Shown here: piece by piece, positions 1 to 11,212 of the stretch
How positions within the stretch are numbered: the stretch's first letter is position 1
How the letters are laid out: every line of letters starts with the position of its first letter
Assembly (NCBI RefSeq): GCF_029962835.1
Contig: NC_080588.1
Coordinates: forward strand, 60,412,001-60,476,000
Direction of reading: 5' to 3'
Source: Magnolia sinica
Lineage: Eukaryota; Streptophyta; Magnoliopsida; Magnoliales; Magnoliaceae
Length of the DNA: 64,000 bases
Notes under the pieces: generated by a model
Databases searched by the model: none
The model's input: the letters and a program-made list of their open reading frames with translations, nothing else
What the model was told of the DNA's origin: nothing
Translations under genes and position numbers: made by a program

Positions 1-985
1 TACCCTCTAATGCACTCAGACGTGCATCAACATCAGATGGTACAAAATCTGGATCATTTGCTGAGTCAGAATCCAGTTTCTCAAAAATGTCATCCATATT
101 AATGTCAACACCAGCTTCTTCATGACCACCATCACCACCACCACCTTGTTCAGGAAGCAGATCCAACTTCATCTTATTAATATTTGTATTGTTGAAGATC
201 AGATGATGGATAGGTGCTTCATCAACAGGCATGTCGACTAACATATGAGTAGCCAATACAGTCATAAAATAAGCAAAAGGAATGTCACTATGACCAGGAT
301 GGAGTCGAAACTGAATAATGAAATGACAGATTAAGGATGGCAAACAAATCTGAGTACCATTTGAGATAGCATGGATAACACGAACCATAAACGAAGTCAA
401 GTCAGATTTATTACCCGAACGAGGATACAGATTAGACACAAAGATTCTGTGGAGAATTCTGTATTTGGGTAACACATACCTTGCGGGGAGCGCATTCCCT
501 TTTTGAGTCCATTGAACATCCATATTGCACAAGTCTCTATTGAGCATGCGTTTTTCAGCCATTGAGGGTTTATCGGTTAAATTATGGATAGGAATACCCT
601 CATCATTCACAGGAATTTCCATAAGGGCTGAAATTAAATGACGATCAACGTCAAATGGCCATTCTCTAGTAGAAATTTGAAAAGTTAAATTATCCTGTGA
701 AAATGCACTAATACATGTAAACATGGATTGGGCAATGGATCGGTATGCAGGCCCACCCCAATGCAATAAGTTAACCCAACCTACAGCTTCAAGCATAGGA
801 AGGATATCAAAAGGAGCAATGTGATTAACATCAACAGCATGCTCAACAATAACATTACGAGATCTAATGTCCCTAACATATGATGGATCATCATTAGGAA
901 TAAGAAGATGACGCTTAGAGATAGCAGTCGATCTGGAGGAAGAAGAAGAACCACGTGAAGTAGTTTTTCTACCTCTAGAAGCCAT
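1..985 (-). CDS. Env-like / 'putative plant transposon protein' ORF of a Sirevirus-type Copia element (partial)
   Basis: The minus strand is open from an ATG at 985 to the left edge: 328 codons, no stop and no end in view. The N-terminus is Ser/Arg-rich (MASRGRKTTSRGSSSSSR). A globular region follows with motifs such as LPKYRILHRIFVSNLYPRSG (about residues 170-190) and ICLPSLICHFIIQF (about 220). A Gly/Asp/Glu-rich, charged tail then leads off the window. From memory, this arrangement matches the env-like ORF 3' of pol in SIRE-type Copia elements, often named 'putative plant transposon protein domain'. Position supports the call: same strand as gag-pol and about 460 bp beyond the RNaseH stop. 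Unlike gag-pol it carries no stop in 985 bp, which suggests selection, youth or chance. No signal peptide or clear membrane segment is seen in this part. The function is unknown in the family, so 'env-like' is only a positional name. Confidence 0.72.
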   Translation of the reverse strand, partial: MASRGRKTTSRGSSSSSRSTAISKRHLLIPNDDPSYVRDIRSRNVIVEHAVDVNHIAPFDILPMLEAVGWVNLLHWGGPAYRSIAQSMFTCISAFSQDNLTFQISTREWPFDVDRHLISALMEIPVNDEGIPIHNLTDKPSMAEKRMLNRDLCNMDVQWTQKGNALPARYVLPKYRILHRIFVSNLYPRSGNKSDLTSFMVRVIHAISNGTQICLPSLICHFIIQFRLHPGHSDIPFAYFMTVLATHMLVDMPVDEAPIHHLIFNNTNINKMKLDLLPEQGGGGDGGHEEAGVDINMDDIFEKLDSDSANDPDFVPSDVDARLSALEG

Positions 986-1444
986 TTGATATAAGGATTT
1001 AAAGGAATAAAGAAGTTGAAAAGGATTGAGAAGTGGGTTTGCTCAAAACAGATTTTTCAAAATCTAAACCCCAAATCTCAATAAAATCCAAAATAGAAAG
1101 CTTCAAGAGAGAAAAGGAAGCAATCTAGACACTAATATGCAAGAAAAATGGGATTTGGAACACTAACCTTGAAGGACTTGAAGGATGGGTTCGACAAGTC
1201 GAAGTTCTGCTCCAAGGAGAAGAAAGAAGAAATGAGGAAGAAAGTGAAAAATCCCCAATTTGAAGTGAGACCCGTGTTCCACGACTGGTCGTGGGTATCT
1301 ACGACCGGTCGTAGGACGACTGGTCCTGTATACTCACGACTGGTCGAGTAAACCCCAAAAATTCAAATTTCTTGCAAAATAAACAAAAAAAATGAAATTT
1401 AATCTAGCAAATATATACACTATAATACAAGAAGGCATAAATTA
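986..1444 (-). other. Spacer between pol and env-like ORF, with palindromic motifs
   Basis: This is non-coding spacer of the Copia element. The 1280-1347 part carries four copies of the 10-bp near-palindrome CGACTGGTCG (variants CGACCGGTCG and CGACTGGTCC), the motif that also fills the U3 of the LTR at 7479-7830. A 67-codon open stretch on the plus strand (1148-1351) crosses the motif cluster and shows nothing gene-like. The right part (1350-1444) is A/T-rich and featureless. Confidence 0.6.
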
Positions 1445-2296
1445 TCAATTTAAAATGCACATGCCAAAATCAAATTTCATCTTTTTGAACCTGCTTTTAT
1501 TAAGAGGTTTTGTGAAAATATCAGCACGTTGATCTTCAGTAGGAATATATTCTAGAGATATGACTCTTTCTTCTACTAATTCCCTTATATAATGAAATCT
1601 AATGTCAATATGCTTAGTACGAGAATGCTGAATAAGATTTTTTGAAATATTTATCGCACTGAAATTATCACAATGTAATAACATAGAATCCTGTTTAATT
1701 CCATAATCACTTAGCATTCGTTGCATCCAAACAAGCTGTGTACATGCATTACCAGCTACAACTTCAACTGTTGAAAGTGATATAGAATTTTGTTTCTTAC
1801 TAAACCAGGAAACTAGACAATTTTCAATGAAAAAACAACCACCACTGGTTGATTTTCTATTATCAGCCTAGTCAGCATCCGAGTACCCAGCTAATTGGAC
1901 ATTGGTTTCATGAGGATACCAGAGACCAAGATTTACGGTACTTGCGACATATCTAATAATTCGCTTGACAGCAATCAAGTGAGATTCTTTTGGATCAGAT
2001 TGATATCTTGCGCAAATACCAACACTTAGTGAAATATCAGGTCTACTAGCAGTTAAATATAACAAACTATCAATCATACTCCGATAAAGTTTTGAGTCAA
2101 CATTTTTACCATTAGAGTCTTTTGATAGTTTCAGGGTAGTACTCATAGGAGTATCGAAATTCTTGTCATTCTCAAATCCAAATCTCTTGATTAGATTCAA
2201 GGCATACTTAGATTGAGAAATAAATATTCCTTCAGGTTGTTACTTTACTTGCAATCCAAGGAAATAAGTCAATTCCCCAACCATGCTCATTTCAAA
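1445..2296 (-). pseudogene. Copia pol: end of reverse transcriptase and RNaseH (stop-interrupted)
   Basis: This is the C-terminal part of a Ty1/Copia polyprotein that makes cDNA and removes the RNA template. It continues in the same frame as the upstream pol block. After the stop at 2297-2299 comes the conserved GELTYFLGLQV region, then an in-frame TAA at 2240-2242. The RT connection follows (KYALNLIKRFGFEN, SLLYLTASRPDIS), then the RNaseH start LAGYSDAD with a TAG at 1868-1870 where Copia normally has Trp. The rest of RNaseH follows (LHCDNFSAINISKN, RTKHIDIRFHYIRE, ADIFTKPL), ending at a natural stop at 1445. The usual acidic ExE segment reads STVEVVAGNA and looks altered. Three in-frame stops make it non-functional without suppression. 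There are no frameshifts in this block, so decay is moderate. Confidence 0.9.
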
Positions 2297-3667
2297 CTAT
2301 GATTTCATCAAATCTGCAAACTCAGTAGTTAAGTCAGTACAAGTTGATCCATAAATGATATCATCAACATAAATCTGTACCATTAAGATATGATCATTAT
2401 GTTTCTTAACAAACAGAGTTTTATCAACAGATCCCATTTGAAAATTATGAATTAAAAGAAATTTTGTTAGTTTCTCATACCATGCCCTAGGTGCTTGTTT
2501 TAATCCATAAAGTGCCTTTTTAAGCCGATATACATGATCAGTATTTTTGGAATCTTCAAAACCCATTGGCTGTTCAACATAGACTTCTTCATGTAAATCG
2601 CCATTTAGAAAAGCACTTTTCACATCCATCTGATAGATCTTTATCTTTCTAAAACATGCAATGGATATAAATAGTCTGATAGATTCAAGACGTGCTACTG
2701 GTGCAAAGGTTTCATCGAAATCAATTCCTTCAATTTGAGTATAACCTTGTACTACCAGTCTAGCCTTGTTTCTAATTATATTTCCACATTCGTCAGACTT
2801 ATTTTTGAAAATCCATTTTGTTCCAATGATGTGTTTATCTTTAGGTCTTGGTACGAGATACCAAACATCATTTCTTACGAATTGGTTGAGTTCATCTTGC
2901 ATCGCAACAATCCAGTTCTCATCAGCCAGAGCTTCTTTTACGTTAGATGGTTCAATTTGGGATGTAAAACATACATAATTACATATATCCTCAAGTTGTC
3001 TACGGGTGCGAACACCGGTGAGAGGGTTTCCAAGAATTTGTGTGGTTGGATGATCTTTAACAGTCCTCAACTCAGAATCAGTTTGATTCGATGAAGTATC
3101 GGGTTTATCAATGATTAGTACTTCATCATTATCTGAATTAGAAATTGGTGTGTTTAAGTGATCATCAATAACAACATTAATGAATTTTTGAATCACACCA
3201 GTCCTTTTGTTCAGGACCTTATAAGCTCGACTGTTTAAAGAATATCCTAGAAAAATACCTTCATCACTCATTGTATCGAACTTTCCCAAATTTTCACGAT
3301 CACGTAAAATATAGCACTTGCTGCCAAAAACTCGAAAGTATTTAACAGTAGGCTTTTTATTGAACCACAATTCGTAAGCCGTTTTATTATTATCTTTGCT
3401 AGTGTATACTCGGTTAATAATATAGCAAGCTGTGTTGACTGCTTCAGCCCAAAGATTTTTAGAGAGCTTCATGCTATTCAACATGACATTAGCCATTTCT
3501 TGAAGCACCCTATTCTTTCTTTCTACAATTCCATTTTGTTGTGGAGTTTTGGGAGCAGAGAATTCATGTAATATTCCTTGGTCGATACAGAACTTCTCAA
3601 AATTGCTATTCTCAAATTCAGATCCATAATCACTACGAATTTTACTGATTTGAGAAGATTTTTCAGT
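2297..3667 (-). pseudogene. Copia pol: integrase catalytic core end and reverse transcriptase
   Basis: The frame is open from just after the TAA at 3668-3670 to a TAG at 2297-2299. The first part supplies the second and third integrase catalytic residues: the Asp in [11 protein letters not shown] and the Glu in [10 protein letters not shown] linker typical of Copia follows ([30 protein letters not shown]). The RVT_2 reverse transcriptase starts near [18 protein letters not shown] and has the motifs [29 protein letters not shown] and the catalytic YVDDI near the end. All catalytic RT residues I can locate are present. An ATG at 3508 is internal and not a true start. The order integrase before RT is diagnostic of Copia rather than Gypsy. 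Confidence 0.93.
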
Positions 3668-4591
3668 TTAAATCCTTTTGAGAACTTTTCTTACTTCTTC
3701 AAGGGTTTCAAATTTGTCCCTTAAGAAGACTACCCACGTATATCTGGTAAAGTCATCAACTATTACCAGGATATACTTTTTACCACCACGACTTTCCGTT
3801 TTGGTAGGTCCTATCAGATCCATGTGGAGAAGTTCGAGTGGTCTAGATGTGGTATTTGAATTCACCTTTTTGTGTGAGTTCTTTGTTTGTTTGCCTATCT
3901 GGCACTTACCACATATTTTATCTAATTTCTGAAGTTTCGGTAAACCTCTTACAAGTTCTCGTTTGCTCAATCGATATAAATTTCGATAATGTACATGTAT
4001 AAGACGTTTGTGCCATAAATCAGTCTCGTCTGTATGGACCATGTAACATGTTTGATTAAATGAGCTGGAATCACTAATAATATAGCAATTTTCAGACGTT
4101 CTACGTCCAGTTAAAATTACAGAACCCTTATTGTTTAGTATTTCACAGCTTTGATTAGAAAACTGAACATTATGGTTATTATCACATATTTGTGATATAC
4201 TAAGCAAGTTGTGCTTTAGGCCTTCAATGTATAAAACATTTTTAAACACCGGAAGATTAAAAAGTTGAACCGTACCTTGGCCTATAATCTTGCAGTTGCT
4301 ACCATCACCAAATGTGACTGAGCCATCAGTCATATCTTTCAGATCGGTGAATAAAGCTTTGTCACCTGTCATATGCCTGGAGCATCCACTGTCTAGGTAC
4401 CACTTTGAATGACTTGTTGCTTTGAAAGCAGTGTGAGCAACCAAGCAGGTGACTTTAGGAACCCATTTCATAACTGTTTTGGGTTTAGGAACATAGTTGG
4501 TCTTCTTTTGTGTACATTTGTAGGAATGACCTATAGAGTTAGATTTTAAGAGCTCCTTGAGTAAATCAACTATCTTTTCAGCTAGTGGATT
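3668..4591 (-). pseudogene. Copia pol: protease, GAG-pre-integrase and integrase N-terminus
   Basis: The frame runs from just after a TGA at 4592-4594 to a TAA at 3668-3670. The aspartic protease signature WYLDSGCSRHMTG sits at about 4393, followed by VTFGDGSNCKIIGQGTV. The GAG-pre-integrase region holds the HHCC zinc site: the His pair in LWHKRLIHVHYRNL and the Cys pair in CGKCQIGK. The first integrase catalytic Asp is in HMDLIGP, followed by YILVIVDDFTRYTWVVFL. The TAA cuts the integrase between its first and second catalytic Asp. Reading continues in the same frame on both sides, so the stop is a point mutation and not an end of gene. Confidence 0.92.
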
Positions 4592-6183
4592 TCATTTCTG
4601 ATTAAAGTTGACATGGCTGTTTCTAGGTTTTTGAATAGTTTTTGAATTTTTAGAAAAATCTTGATAAGTACTTTTCCCTTTTGAGTTTGAGGACTCTCCT
4701 TTAACAAACATAGGAGGAGTATACATTTGTTTAGGAGATAAATTTTTATCATAGCCCAACCCGGATCGATCGCCACATTTTCTAGATCCGGATAAAAGTT
4801 TCTCTAACTTTGGATCACCTTGGGCATATTTCCATGTGTCCTTTAGACTCAGAAGAAAAGATACTTCAGTTTTAAGATTCTCAATTTCAGATTTTAAATC
4901 AACAATTAGTGAGTTTTTGAATTCCAAATCGCATTTTGATTTTTCAAAACAATCTGAAATTTGTGATTTTTCTAAGACAAGTGAATCAAAACAATTTTTG
5001 AGTTTAGAAAACTTTTCTTTTTGAAGTTTAAGTTTGACAGCAATTTTACAACTTTCCTTATATAGGGCATTGTAAGCGTCTTGAAGATCATCTTCATTTT
5101 CACATTCACTATTCAGATTTTCTTCACTTGTAGAGTCATTATCTGAAAATGTGAATTTGGCTAGAGTCATAAGAGCTTTGACCTCATTGCCCGACTCAAT
5201 TTCAGAATCTTCTGATTCAGAAGTACCTTCAGAATCAGATGATTCATCCCATGTAGCCAACATACCCTTCTTCTTGGGTTTGTCCCTTTTAGGACATCTA
5301 TTTGCTAAGTGCCCATATTCTTGACAGTTGTAACATTGACTATCTTTCAAAGATTTTCTAGATTTGGGTCTAAACTTCTTTTTATCATTTGATTTTTGAA
5401 ATCAACCCTTTTCTTGCTTTTGAAAATTTTGTAAAATTTTTTAGCTAAAAGAGTCATATCATCTTCTGAATCAGAATTTTCTTCTGAATTACATTTAGAA
5501 GATTTTAGTGCGATAGATTTACCTTTAGGAGCTTTAAAGTTTAACTCGTAGGTTTGTAGAGAACCAACTAGTTCTTCTACCCTCATATTATCCGTATCAC
5601 GAAGTTCCTGGATCGCGGTTACTTTAGAATTGAACCGTTCAGGAAGTGAGCGTAGTATTTTTGCACATACTTTACTTTCTGGGATTTTATCGCCAAGACC
5701 CCACATTGAGTTTACAATGTCATTCAATCTAGTGTAAGAGTCCATAAACATTTCATTTTCCTCCATATGAATTTCTTCAAATCTGGTTGTGAGGAGTTGG
5801 ACTTTAGATTTTTTGACCATTGTAGTACCCTCGTGTGTCATTTCTAATATATTCCAAGCTTGCTTTGCAGTATCACAGGAAATAATTCTTTTGAACTCAT
5901 CCGGTGATAGTGCGCAAGTAATTGCATTTAGTGCTTTAGCATTTGCACTACTCTCACTTTTCTGAAGAGTGGTCCATTGGTAATATGGTGTGACTTTCAT
6001 AGATTTTGAACCATCAACCCCAGTAACTTCCATGATAGGAGGATTCCATTCAGTCACTGTGGCTTGCCACATATTTTCATCCATTGATTTGAAGAAGATC
6101 CTCATTCTGGCTTTCCAATAGGCATAGTTGGAGCCATCAAAGGGTGGAGGCCTAGTGACTGAAAGGCTATCAAAATTTGACAT
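4592..6183 (-). pseudogene. Copia gag (capsid/nucleocapsid), one frameshift
   Basis: Gag forms the virus-like particle. The ATG at 6183 begins MSNFDSLSVTRPPPFDGSNY, the start typical of SIRE-type gag, followed by WKARMRIFFKSMD and the UBN2-like region AWNILEMTHEGTTMVKKSKV and MDSYTRLNDIVNSMWGLGD. This frame ends at 5347. A shift between about 5385 and 5405, in an A-rich run, moves the continuing reading frame, which goes on with the zinc knuckle CYNCQEYGHLANRC (CX2CX4HX4C, 5335-5294). An acidic Ser/Glu-rich stretch and a long Lys/Glu/Leu segment that may form a coiled coil follow, to a TGA at 4592. Downstream of the shift the frame is the same as the protease frame, so gag-pol was one polyprotein. 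The 5' leader between this ATG and the primer site is only about 65 bp. Confidence 0.9.
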
Positions 6184-6249
6184 CGTAAATAGCTTAAATC
6201 GTTAGCTCAGGAATTAAATCCAAGAATTAAAAAAAAAAAAAGCTATTAG

Positions 6250-6261
6250 GCTCTGATACCA
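6250..6261 (-). other. Primer-binding site, initiator tRNA-Met type
   Basis: Read on the minus strand this is TGGTATCAGAGC, the classic plant Copia primer site complementary to the 3' end of initiator tRNA-Met. It starts two bases after the end of the LTR (…TTTTCA), as expected. Confidence 0.93.
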
Positions 6262-7450
6262 CTTGAAAAGGCCAAGCTATATGTCCTAGAGGGGGGGGTG
6301 AATAGGACAATGCCAAATTAAAAATTATAACAGCGGAATTAAAATGAATATGATAGCCACAGTAAATCACAATGCAGTAAATTAAAATGACCTCAAAATT
6401 CAGATCTTGAGAGGTTGATACAAACGTTGTTCGAAGGACAACCTTACACCAAAAACAGAGTTTATAGTAGGACAACCTTATTTCTAGAAAGATCTTTGTA
6501 TCAAGTCTCAAATCGAAGAGGAATACAAAAAATAAATACAAACTGAATTGAAATAACTTGTAATAAAAACTGTATTATTCTAGGGACAGCCATACACCAT
6601 AAAAATGGCAGGGCAACCTTGCTGGAACAACTTTCAAATGAAATTGAAAATTAAGCTGATAAAGGAATAGCAGAAAATAAATTCTAAACTATTACAACAT
6701 TCTCACAAAGCTTGAATTAAATGATTACAACATTCACCACCATAAATACATCCCACAAAAGAATAAAAAATTAGAAGAATAAAACAATCAACCACAACAC
6801 AAGGGTTTATAGTGGTTCGCCTGTGTGTTCACCAACTGTTATACAACAGCCACACAAAATGCTACTCCACTCCTAATATCCTCACACAGGGGATATTAGC
6901 ATTCACTAAAAATAGATTTTCCCAGGTTCACCCAAAACCCCTACAATTGTGTCTTTATATGTGGGCTTACACAATTAAAAAAAACCCCACTTCTGAGTTT
7001 TCCTGTCTTTCCTCAGATAACCAATATAACAAGATTTTTCTGGTAAATCTTGAAAGAAACCAAAATAATAGAAAGGAATTTACAATATGTAAAATACCTG
7101 AATATCTCCTTCGTTGTAGCAGCCCGGTAGAACCAAATCAAAGTAGATGATTGAATGTCCAAGTTCAATGTCCAGTACTCGATTACAATGGTTCTAATTC
7201 TAATAGATTTTAAATTAAACCAAATAGGGCTTGCCTTAATTGATTTTGATTCTAAAGAAAGGGAATAACAATTCCTCTTATTAAATCAGATTGGAATAGC
7301 AGAAACAAAATCAATTAAATAAAGCTAAGGAAAGAGAATATTAAATAAGCACACTTAGCTTAGATGGAGCACAGAATTAACTCTCAGAAGTTCGACAAAG
7401 ATTGGCTTGAAAGGATTAAGTAATTCGATGATTTCTTCTGAGATTCGTGC

Positions 7451-7462
7451 ACTATTTATAGG
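7451..7462 (-). promoter_or_regulatory. LTR promoter TATA box
   Basis: The minus strand reads CCTATAAATAGT, a strong plant TATA box about 720 bp into the LTR. Transcription would start about 30 bp downstream (near 7420) and run through the primer site toward gag. The palindrome array lies immediately upstream. Confidence 0.75.
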
Positions 7463-7478
7463 TGAGAAGATCGGGTCT

Positions 7479-7830
7479 TCGACTGGTCTAGAGTGCTCTT
7501 CGACTAGTCGAAGCAACAACAGATATTTGAAAAATCCGGCGGGATATGCTCTGACTGTTCTACGACTGGTCAAAGCTCTCCTACGACTGGTCGTAGGTCA
7601 CCTACGACTGGTCGTAGGTCCAGAAAATCTTCGCTGGACTTCGAGTCGAAGATTGTACGACTGGTCGAAGAGCAGTCGACACTGTTCCTACGATTGGTCG
7701 AACAGATTCCTGGACTAGTCGAAGGTTAACAGATTTTATCCGGAATTTGTAACAAACTCACGACTGGTCGAGAATTTTCTTAAACTGGTCAAAGCAAGTC
7801 TAAGACTAGTCGAAGAAGGCCTAGGACTAG
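7479..7830. repeat. Array of about 12 CGACTGGTCG / CGACTAGTCG palindromic motifs in LTR U3
   Basis: I count about twelve 10-bp motifs of the form CGACTGGTCG, CGACTAGTCG or close variants within 350 bp. They are often extended by matching arms (for example CTACGACTGGTCGTAGG at two places near 7580 and 7600). They sit directly upstream of the LTR TATA box and recur as a four-copy cluster between pol and the env-like ORF. They are likely cis-regulatory repeats; palindromic repeats in Sirevirus non-coding regions have been described. Confidence 0.85.
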
Positions 7831-8180
7831 TCGAAGAACAGACCAATCACATATAAAATAGCATTCGACTTATGTATCCAAAATGACCTACTTCTAAGGT
7901 CAACCTATGGTCAATCAAACCTCAATCATGAAGTATGGACATTGAAACATTAGGAACAATAGACCTTGAAGTATGAGTCTTGAAGTCTTGATGGAGATCA
8001 ATCTTGAAAGAGTCTTGAGTTCTTTACAAACTGCCTTGTACTCTTCAGCTTGAGTCTTGTCTTGTGAGCTTTGCTTGTTGTGAGCTTAGCTTGTTCATGA
8101 ATGTTGATCCTTGAGAGAGCTTCACTTATGCAAGTTATATATAACATAACAGTGATTTTGGCATCACAAATTTGACAACA

Positions 8181-9639
8181 GACAGGGATATAAACTATAG
8201 CACTTACAGAAAGTTACTCCCGTATCTTCCAAACATGGGATAGACTCAATCCAGAGACAATACCTTACACATGCATTTAATGCTACTTTTTCAATTCCAT
8301 CCAGGTTCATCCCAACTAATGCAGGTGGCCAAACGGGCCCTAATTCAATGCTTATATCCTTTTCCCACCAGTATAAGAAATACCCAAAACATTATTTAAT
8401 TGAATACATCTCTCTAACCGTACAGTCCTACCACCACATTATAGAGCATTTGACAAATCTCAGAGGAACCATGCTTCACCCAAAACATTATTTAATTGAA
8501 CTTGTTTTAAAGGTACAAATTGTTGTTGCTGGTAAGTAGTAAACAATAATTGGAACTCTAGATCTGTTTGGAAGAGTTAGAATCACCGAAATATAGATTA
8601 ATGCTAGGATGAGGTGCGGACAATGTTATTTTCTAATTTGAGATTGTTTGCGTCTCTTAGTTGATTCGACCGATGCAATAGGTTCTCCCAACGTGCTACT
8701 TTCAGGATACAACGGACGGTATGGTTTTTCTCAATTTATACAGACAGTAAATAAGCCTATCCAACACTACGTTAAAGTATCTTTGTATGCCCATGATAGA
8801 AGAGAAGAGAAAATATATAATTCCTTTTCTTTTTGTGTTATCTTTTTAAAAAGATCGTACCCATGTGATCCCTTATATGGATCACCCAAGAGATGGACCA
8901 TTATAAGAAACTTATTTAAGAATGAACTGTTTCTAATTGCAATTAATGAGATAGCCATCATGTGAAACATTTCTTACAATAAAAAGGATTAAGTCATTGT
9001 TGGGACTCATCAAAACAAAGGAGAAATGATAAAATTGGTAGTGCATTAACAACAGATTTTATTTTTATTTTTTTGAATTTAAATTTAAAAATATTAATTA
9101 AAATAATTTTTTTTTTCTGGAAATACTTCAACAAAATTTAAACTAAGACAGAGATACGTAGTTAGTGATGCGTTGTAACGATATCAACGGTTTGTGACTC
9201 GCCTCATCTGAGTCAAACTGGGTCGAACCGGATCCAATTTGACACCACGAGTCACCTCTAAATTTGCCTAACTGAGTTGACTCGGCTGAGTCACCCCTTC
9301 AACTCGAGGCCGGATAAGTAATTAAATCCATGTTCAAGATGGTGTGCAGACATGGAACTACCAACTGCTCTAAAATTGCATGGCCATGGTTTCAAATTAT
9401 AGTCTCCGTAGGTAGGTGCACATCATATTGTGACTTTCCGTTCTCACTACTGGGGCCCAAGTCTCAGTGATCCAGACCATTGGCTTGTCACGTCCTATTG
9501 CTGGTGGATCGGAGCTTTCCAAGTTAGAAGATCCCAACCATCAATCTTGGGCCTTTTCAGTTGACCGTGAGGCAACTGCTGTATATCTCTTTTTGACCGT
9601 TTATTTGTAAACGAAAATTAGAAAGGTTACAGTCATCAT
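8181..9639. other. No gene seen; unassigned repeat-like DNA
   Basis: No convincing coding region is present. There is a direct repeat of CCCAAAACATTATTTAATTG at about 8383 and 8480. A stretch near 9185-9310 is rich in GAGTCAAACTGGGTCGA-type words, like the hAT-like element at 12349. A 105-codon open frame at 8648-8965 shows no recognisable domain. Confidence 0.5.
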
Positions 9640-10154
9640 GGACGCGGATTAGCTACTGGCGGCTTTAGTAGCTATCTCGCTACTGAAGAGACGTCACCAA
9701 GTTCTCTGGACCCCACCATTGTATCCACACCGTTCATCTATTTGGAGAAATCATTTTAGGGCAAGAGCCAATAATGAATGAGGCAGATCTAAATCTTAAG
9801 GGGACCCCACCAGAGAAAACAGCGGGGTTTGAACGCCTACCATTAAAAACTTCTTGGGGGCCACAAAATTTTTCCATCAATCTGAACTTAGTAATAAGTT
9901 GGATCTCAAATAAAAATCATGGTGGGCCCTAGGAAGGTTTCAATGGTGGGCGTCGCTGTCCCCGCTGTTTTCTTTTATATGGTCCATTTGAGCTTTAGAT
10001 CAGCTTCATTAACAGCCTCTTGTCCTAAAATGATCTCGCCGAATGGATGGACCGTGTGGATACAACACATACATCATGGTGGGCCCACAGAACTTGGTGA
10101 CGTCAATTCAGTTGCGAGATAAATACTGAAGCCACCAGTAGCTAATCCGCGTCC
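9640..10154. mobile_element. Mutator-like non-autonomous fold-back element (copy M1)
   Basis: The ends are long inverted repeats: the left end starts GGACGCGGATTAGCTACTGG and the right end is its near-exact reverse complement, followed inward by the conserved core around the word GGGCCCACCATGATGTATG. The element is about 515 bp and non-coding. Flanking 9-mers AGTCATCAT and GATCATCCT match at 6 of 9 positions, a weak trace of a 9-bp target duplication. A related copy lies at 58899-59464. Confidence 0.75.
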
Positions 10155-10836
10155 GATCATCCTATCTCGGAGATTTTTGGGAAATAGACAATCCATGTCA
10201 GGACAAAGCAGAATAATGGACTGGATCACGGAACCATTGCCCCACTTTTCAGAAGGCGAAAACCGCGTATAGTACGCTGCAAAACATCGGGTCGAGGATA
10301 GTTTCTACAGAGTAAAGAAGCTTGAGGTGGGGTTTTCTCAGCTTCGGTTTGTCAGGTTTCGAAAGACCGACTATCAATTTCCAACATAAAGAGGAGTCTA
10401 TTCGGACAAGAATATTGAATGAGAAGATAGCTGGCATATTACATATCATACACATCACCACTGTACACGTGGCATGCATCAACCTCAATGCAAACTGTCC
10501 AAACCATAGACATCCAGTGCATGGACGAAACCCAAATACATAACTGCACTTGGAGGTTTCTAAACCGTCTGATCAGTGGTCATTAATGGACGATCGAAAA
10601 TCATAAATTGTCCATAGTTCAATATTAGCTAGAATATTTCCATAGATGGATTATACACGGCGGGCAGATGATTTGGATTGCAGTACATGCATGCCATGTG
10701 TACATTGGGTACGTGAATGTGTATGGTTGTTCCAAACTCTGTTAGACTATGGTTTCATTTCCACTTGCAAGATGATTCTCCTCGTTTTGTTTTCTTCTTT
10801 GGATATCCGTGGGAGAATCACCTCCCATACTTGCGG
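10155..10836. other. No gene seen
   Basis: I see no recognisable domain in any frame; two overlapping antiparallel open frames of 70-80 codons near 10249-10543 look like chance. The sequence is of mixed composition with no clear repeat boundary. Confidence 0.4.
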
Positions 10837-11212
10837 ACGCGGATTTCCTGCGCTTAGGTGGGCCTACTGTGATGTCTGTGATAAATCCACTCCGTTCACT
10901 CATTGTTAGAGATCATTTTAGGACACTACACAAAAAATGAACCGTGTCCAAGATTCGTGTGGATAACATGAGAGAAAACAGTGGGGATTGAACTGCCACT
11001 GACCAAAATTTGAATGGGTACAAAAGTTTTATATCAGGTTTATATTTTGTATTTTCAGTTCATCTCCGTATGAATGAGCTTATAAACGGTGTTGATGGCG
11101 TATAAACATCAAGGTGGATCCCACAAAGGTTCCAACAGTAGGCATTTCTTTCCTCAGTTTTCCTCTCGTGCGGTCCAGAGTCTTGCAGATAAAGTCGAAG
11201 GAAATCCGCGTA
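10837..11212. mobile_element. Short fold-back element, Mutator-like (copy M2)
   Basis: The left end ACGCGGATTTCCTGCG and the right end (reverse complement ACGCGGATTTCCTTCG) form an inverted repeat around a ~375-bp body. The body carries the family words (GTGGGCCTACTGTGATGTC at the left; AAGGTGGATCCCACAAAGG inside). I could not define a clean target duplication. Confidence 0.55.

Larger units (their letters stand above)
6264..8180 (-). repeat. 5' LTR of the Sirevirus-like Copia element
   Basis: On the minus strand the LTR begins TGTTGTCAAATTTGTGATG at 8180 and ends …CTTTTCA at 6264, just before the primer site. That gives TG…CA ends and about 1.92 kb. The TGTTGTCA start is characteristic of Sirevirus LTRs. 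A TATA box lies at 7451-7462 and a dense palindrome array lies upstream of it in U3. The ORFs inside it (such as 7355-7573 minus and 6227-6541 minus) are chance frames. The partner LTR must lie left of the window, so the target duplication cannot be tested. The five bases following the LTR are GACAG. Confidence 0.88.

Noticed and set aside
1148-1351. 67-codon plus-strand open frame as a small gene
   Set aside because: It runs antisense through the spacer of the Copia element and across the palindrome cluster; no domain, no promoter and an unlikely position.
6227-6541. 104-codon minus-strand frame as a membrane protein
   Set aside because: It spans the LTR end, primer site and leader; its hydrophobic look comes from AT-rich non-coding DNA.
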